Shown in pieces: positions 57,908 to 64,000 of a stretch of 64,000 bases of DNA. Both the position numbers and the translations under genes were made by a program. The stretch spans positions 1 through 64,000 of the forward strand of contig UQDG01000006.1 in the NCBI GenBank assembly GCA_900539695.1. Direction: 5' to 3'. Position 1 is the first letter of the stretch, and each line of letters opens with the position of its first letter. The notes below the pieces were generated by a model. The model saw only the letters and a program-made list of their open reading frames with translations. It had not been told where the DNA came from and searched no databases. This DNA comes from an uncultured Oscillospiraceae bacterium. GTDB lineage: Bacteria; Bacillota; Clostridia; Oscillospirales; Ruminococcaceae.

Positions 57908-58825
57908 ATGTTTACCGCTGCAACCGTCTTCAGTGCGCTGGAGCTTGGCTTCATCTACGCACTGGTGGCTATGGCGCTGTTCCTCAGCTTCCGTATCTTA
58001 AATATCGCCGATATGAGTACCGACGGCACCTTTACCCTGGGGTGCGCGGTCTCGGCTACCGCCGCGGTGGCCGGGCACCCGGTGCTGGGTCTGTTTTTGG
58101 CTATTGCCGCCGGTGCGGCTTCCGGCTTTGTCACAGCCACTTTGCAAACCCGCCTGGGCGTGCCGTCGATCCTCGCCGGCATCATCACCAACACGGGGCT
58201 GTACACCGTCAACCTGGCGGTTATGGGATTTTCCTCCAACGTGCCAATGCTGAAAACGCAGACCATCTTTACGATGGCGCAGGCGCTTTTTGGCGATGTG
58301 TTCCCGTACAAGCTGCTGGTGGCCGCGGTCATCACCGTGGTCGTCTGCCTGCTGTTGATCCTGTTCCTGGGCACCCGGATGGGCCTTTCCATCCGCGCCA
58401 CCGGTGATAACCCCGACATGGTGCGTGCCTCCTCCATCAACACGGCGTTCACCATCACGATTGGCCTGTGCATTTCCAACGCCATGACGTCCCTTTCCGG
58501 CGCCGTACTGGCCCAGTACCAGAAATCTGCCGACATCAACCTGGGCACCGGCATGGTGGTCATCGGCCTGGCGTCCCTCATCATTGGCGAGACGCTGTTT
58601 GGCCGTGGCGGCATGTGGGCCAAGGCCGCGGCGGCTGTGGCAGGCAGTGTCATCTACCGCTTCATCATCGCGCTGGCCCTGCGCGCCAACGTCCCGTCGG
58701 AGTGTCTCAAGCTGATTTCCGCCGTCATCGTGGCTCTGGCCATCGCCGCCCCCACCATCCGGTCCCGCGCGGCGTTCCGCCGCCGCCGCTCCCAAGCCGA
58801 GAAAGAAGGTGCCCGCCGTGCTTGA
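57908..58825 (+). CDS. trpY: ABC transporter permease, TrpY-like (BPD_transp_2 family)
   Basis: 305 aa, eight or nine membrane helices. Family features are FRILNIADMSTDGTFTLG near the N-terminus and ATGDNPDMVRASSINTAFT, the coupling loop for the ATPase. Branched-chain-amino-acid-type permease fold, as in TrpXYZ systems. ATG 57908 lies 10 nt after AAGGA. Overlaps the ATPase gene by 8 nt. Basic C-terminus (RRRRSQAEKEG). Confidence 0.85.
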   Translation: MFTAATVFSALELGFIYALVAMALFLSFRILNIADMSTDGTFTLGCAVSATAAVAGHPVLGLFLAIAAGAASGFVTATLQTRLGVPSILAGIITNTGLYTVNLAVMGFSSNVPMLKTQTIFTMAQALFGDVFPYKLLVAAVITVVVCLLLILFLGTRMGLSIRATGDNPDMVRASSINTAFTITIGLCISNAMTSLSGAVLAQYQKSADINLGTGMVVIGLASLIIGETLFGRGGMWAKAAAAVAGSVIYRFIIALALRANVPSECLKLISAVIVALAIAAPTIRSRAAFRRRRSQAEKEGARRA

Positions 58826-59624
58826 ACTGAAAAACATCAGCAAAACCTTTAACCCCGGCACCGTCAACGAAAAGCTGGCTCTGCAAAAGATCGACCTGAA
58901 CTTGAAAGACGGCGACTTTGCCACCATCGTCGGCTCCAACGGCGCGGGCAAGTCCACGATGTTCAACGCCATTGCCGGCGAGTTCATCTCGGATACTGGT
59001 ACCATCACGCTGGATGGCCAGGACATCACGTTTATGCCGGACTACCGCCGCTCCAAGTACATCGGCCGCATGTTCCAGGACCCGCTGCGCGGCACGGCCC
59101 CCCACATGACCATTGAGGAAAACCTCGCGCTGGCCTACCTGCGGGCGTCCGGGCACACGTCGTCCTTCTCCCGCATCTCCAAAAAGGATCGCGACCTCTT
59201 TGCTGAGAAGCTCTCCGCCCTGGGTCTGGGATTGGAGGACCGCATGAAACAGCCCGTCGGCCTGCTCTCCGGCGGCCAGCGCCAGGCACTGACGCTGCTG
59301 ATGGCGACCCTCGTCACCCCCAAGCTGCTGCTGCTGGACGAACACACCGCCGCTTTGGACCCCGCCACGGCGGAAAAGGTGCTGGATCTGACCAAAAAGA
59401 TTGTGGCGGAGAACCACATCACCTGCCTGATGATCACCCACAACATGCACGACGCCCTTACCTTGGGCAACCGCACGCTGATGATGGACCATGGCCGCAT
59501 CGTGCTGGACGTAGCCGACGAGGAGCGCGCCCACATGACGGTAGACGGCCTGCTGCAGCGCTTTGCCGAGAATGTCGGCCACGCACTGGACAACGACCGC
59601 ATCTTGCTGAGCGCGGAACAATAA
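58818..59624 (+). CDS. trpZ: ABC transporter ATP-binding protein, TrpZ-like
   Basis: 268 aa. Walker A GSNGAGKST, Q-loop MFQDPLRG, signature LSGGQRQAL, Walker B LLLLDEHTAALD (His in place of the usual Pro, common in this family) and switch His in MITHNM. GTG 58818 is preceded by AAGAAGG at 8 nt; an earlier GTG at 58809 is possible. Completes a binding protein-permease-ATPase importer. Confidence 0.88.
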   Translation: MLELKNISKTFNPGTVNEKLALQKIDLNLKDGDFATIVGSNGAGKSTMFNAIAGEFISDTGTITLDGQDITFMPDYRRSKYIGRMFQDPLRGTAPHMTIEENLALAYLRASGHTSSFSRISKKDRDLFAEKLSALGLGLEDRMKQPVGLLSGGQRQALTLLMATLVTPKLLLLDEHTAALDPATAEKVLDLTKKIVAENHITCLMITHNMHDALTLGNRTLMMDHGRIVLDVADEERAHMTVDGLLQRFAENVGHALDNDRILLSAEQ

Positions 59625-59635
59625 AGTGCCGCCCC

Positions 59636-59755
59636 TTGAAAGCCCCCTCTGGGAGAGGGCCCCCGCGAAGCGGGTGGGGGAGAGAGCTTAAGGCAAAGTT
59701 TCTCCCTTCGGCTCTTCGGGCCACCTTCCTCGCAGAGGGAGGCTTTTCAGCACAT
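59636..59755. repeat. Dispersed palindromic repeat, family A (second copy)
   Basis: Same block order and orientation as 16688-16836: CCTCTGGGAGAGGG, CCCGCGAAGCGGGTGGGGGA, TCTCCCTTCGGCTCTTCGGG, CCTCGCAGAGGGAGGCTTTT. It is intergenic between the importer operon and apbE. Confidence 0.75.
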
Positions 59756-59761
59756 ATAGCA

Positions 59762-59803
59762 AAAGCACCGTTGGTACGTAAATTTCACGTACAGCGGTGC
59801 TTT
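59762..59803 (-). terminator. Terminator after apbE
   Basis: AAAGCACCG (59762-59770) and CGGTGCTTT (59795-59803), with inner GTACGT/ACGTAC, form a long stem 20 nt after the apbE stop at 59823. T- and A-rich flanks allow use in either direction. Confidence 0.8.
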
Positions 59804-59822
59804 ATTTTTTATCTGCTATTGG

Positions 59823-60863
59823 TTATACTGCTTTACCCGGCCAGTTGTCGGTCTGGGCGGCAACCTCGCCGTCCGTGCCCAGCCACAGCACGGCCAGGCC
59901 GTTGTCGTCGGCCACCTGCCGGCTCTGCTCCGGCGGCAGGCAGAAAAGGGCGGTGGAGAACAAGTCTCCCAGCCCCTCATCCGGGCTGGAATACACCGCA
60001 ACGCTGCTGTAATAGGCAGCCGGGCAGCCTGTGGTCAAATCGATCAGGTGGGAGTAGCGTTTGCCCTCGTAGGTAAAGTACCGCTGGTAATCACCGCTGA
60101 CGATCAGCGAGTCGCCGCCGGTCAGCTCCACGGTCTGCACGTACTGCGGCGCATCCTCACCGGGCCAGGGGTTTTCCACCCCCACGCGCCAGGCACTGCC
60201 GTCGACCTTGGGGCCGGTGGTATAGACGTTGCCGCCCATGTTCAGCAGGGCATGGGTCAGCCCGCGCTCCCGGGCTGCTTGGCCCGCCTGCACGGCGGTG
60301 TAGCCCTTGGCGGCAGCTCCCACGTCCAGCGTCATGGCCGGATCGGAAAAAACCACAGTCAGGGTGCCGGAGTCCAGCAGCAGGTCGTCCAAATCGCAGT
60401 GCTGTAAGGCTTCGGAGATGGCATCTGCCGCAGGCGGGGCAGGATTCTCGCTCTCGCGGGCATCGTGCCACAGGCTCAGCACAGCCCCCGCCGCAATGTT
60501 CACCGCACCGCCCGCCAGTGTCTCACCGCTGGTCTTGCACAGCTGCAAAAAGTCGAATAACTCCCGGCTGACCTGCACCGGTTCCTGCCCGGCACGGGCG
60601 TTGACGTCGTACAGGTTCACCATGCCGTCGTAGTGGTGGTAAATGTCAAACAGCTGGTGGTAATGCTCCAAATCGTCGTGCAGGGCATCAGCCTGGGTGT
60701 CCCATTCTTCCTGGCTGGCGGCGTAGCCCTGCACCATCGTGACAGTGTCAAACATGTCAAACCAGCTGGCGCTGTACAGCTTTTGCTGGGGCGTGCAGGC
60801 GGTCAGGGGCAGGGCACAGGCCAGGCAGATCGCCGCCAGCCCCAGGGCCAGCAGCCGCTTCAT
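59823..60863 (-). CDS. apbE: FAD:protein FMN transferase, lipoprotein form
   Basis: 346 aa. A lipoprotein signal ends at LPLTAC (Cys23). The ApbE fold follows: FDTVTMVQGY, the AAGAVLSLWHDAR region, TLDVGAAAKGYTAVQAG and LLNMGGNVYTTG, with the Mg-binding ends GDYQRYF and HLIDLTTGCPA. It attaches FMN covalently to threonine of extracellular or Rnf/Nqr-type flavoproteins. No target flavoprotein gene is nearby. It overlaps the upstream small gene by 4 nt. Confidence 0.9.
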   Translation of the reverse strand: MKRLLALGLAAICLACALPLTACTPQQKLYSASWFDMFDTVTMVQGYAASQEEWDTQADALHDDLEHYHQLFDIYHHYDGMVNLYDVNARAGQEPVQVSRELFDFLQLCKTSGETLAGGAVNIAAGAVLSLWHDARESENPAPPAADAISEALQHCDLDDLLLDSGTLTVVFSDPAMTLDVGAAAKGYTAVQAGQAARERGLTHALLNMGGNVYTTGPKVDGSAWRVGVENPWPGEDAPQYVQTVELTGGDSLIVSGDYQRYFTYEGKRYSHLIDLTTGCPAAYYSSVAVYSSPDEGLGDLFSTALFCLPPEQSRQVADDNGLAVLWLGTDGEVAAQTDNWPGKAV

Positions 60864-61264
60864 GCTTTGCCCCCGGCCACGGTCTCGTGCTCGCTGTTCA
60901 GCTCTTGCAAAAGCTGCAGCAGCGTCCAGTTTTTGCTGGTAGGGGTCACCATGCCCCGCAGCGGGAACTCCGCCCCGCCCGCCTTGACGAGGTCTAGGAA
61001 ATGCCCCAGCTCGCCGGTATCGTGGCGCAGGCCGCTCACGATCATGGCGGGGCGGTCGCTGACCTTAATGAGCGGCGCAAAGGCAGGGGAGGGCAGCCCC
61101 CGGCACAGGTCGCCCACCTTGGCGGCCAGGTCGCCGTCCCCGGTGCAGCGGATCTTCAGCTTATAGGCCCGCGCTGCATGGGCCAGGGCGTCGTACCCGG
61201 CGCTTTTCTCGTCAAACCGCCACAGCAACACACACCGCGGCTCCTGGATGATACGTGCTTTCAT
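60860..61264 (-). CDS. DUF3783-like small protein
   Basis: 134 aa. Sequence reads MKARIIQEPRCVLLWRFDEK, then a small alpha/beta domain, then RPAMIVSGLRHDTGELGHFL and a helical end (LLQLLQELNSEHETV). The last part matches the pattern of DUF3783 domains, in which a short segment (MIVSGL..E.L..FL) is conserved. GAGGT precedes ATG 61264 at 6 nt. Coupled by 4-nt overlap to apbE, which suggests a link to flavin or electron-transfer proteins, unproven. Confidence 0.65.
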   Translation of the reverse strand: MKARIIQEPRCVLLWRFDEKSAGYDALAHAARAYKLKIRCTGDGDLAAKVGDLCRGLPSPAFAPLIKVSDRPAMIVSGLRHDTGELGHFLDLVKAGGAEFPLRGMVTPTSKNWTLLQLLQELNSEHETVAGGKA

Positions 61265-61284
61265 AAACATACCTCATACTTAAA

Positions 61285-61314
61285 AAGGCGCACCGCCATG
61301 TAACGGTGCGCCTT
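61285..61314 (-). terminator. Terminator of secA
   Basis: AAGGCGCACCG (61285-61295) pairs with CGGTGCGCCTT (61304-61314), a perfect 11-bp stem; on the minus strand TTTTTAAG follows. It lies 10 nt after the secA stop. Confidence 0.85.
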
Positions 61315-61324
61315 GGCTTTTAGT

Positions 61325-64000
<2,676 letters not shown>

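Overview
The window looks like chromosome from a high-GC gut Firmicute of the Oscillospiraceae/Ruminococcaceae type (Faecalibacterium, Gemmiger or Subdoligranulum relatives). Grounds are the strong AGGAGG ribosome binding sites, the glycan-scavenging gene content, LytTR and WYL regulators, a T-box leader, OadB/OadG sodium-pump parts, 2-hydroxyacyl-CoA dehydratase activases and dispersed palindromic repeats. The species is inferred; there is no 16S gene in the window.

Layout. 1-92: 3' end of a 5S rRNA and its terminator. 250-3426: a promoter, a phosphotriesterase-family hydrolase and a LevR-type sigma-54 activator cut off at the start of its EIIA domain. 3123-7746 (minus): a six-gene surface operon, read as small sorted surface protein, class D sortase, unknown membrane protein, CpsC/Wzz, BY-kinase CpsD, PHP phosphatase CpsB. 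It contains no glycosyltransferases. 8112-16516: a host-glycan locus with a beta-helix enzyme resembling GH136 lacto-N-biosidases, a small overlapping partner gene, two CUT1 permeases, a sugar-binding lipoprotein, a GH112 galacto-N-biose/lacto-N-biose phosphorylase and a divergent AraC regulator. The inferred route is import of lacto-N-tetraose-type sugars, cytoplasmic cleavage to lacto-N-biose, then phosphorolysis to galactose-1-phosphate and GlcNAc. The transporter ATPase is not in the window.

16688-20862 is a decay zone: an intact bicupin gene and WYL regulator sit among broken ABC-ATPase, alpha/beta-hydrolase, membrane-protein and GyrI-like genes. 20916-24530: OadG-like and OadB proteins, and a divergent LytTR two-component system. 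24743-30730: two GH3 glycosidases (one domain-permuted and membrane-anchored) and a GtrA-like protein. 30782-36762: HAD phosphatase, RpiR regulator, ROK sugar kinase, MarR-MATE operon with a clear operator, and gene fragments. 37054-39154: a small protein, and a ferredoxin-type protein divergent from a Crp/Fnr regulator. 39155-39776 is an AT-rich gene-free island with eight TGAGAC/GTCTCA copies and a long hairpin. 39910-44170: a split 2-hydroxyacyl-CoA dehydratase/activase pair.

44718-52590: queH, a two-domain PF06541 membrane protein, then a plus-strand run of a ParB-like/BMP fusion, a phosphoesterase, gpsA, a HAD phosphatase and a FtsW/RodA/SpoVE protein. 52627-56306: a membrane protein and an LCP protein with a large hydrolase-like C-terminal extension. 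56328-59624: a T-box leader (probable Trp specifier UGG) controlling an ABC importer. 59823-61264: ApbE and a DUF3783-like protein. 61325-64000: secA, running off the window end. Function calls rest on motif reading of translations; no database search was run.
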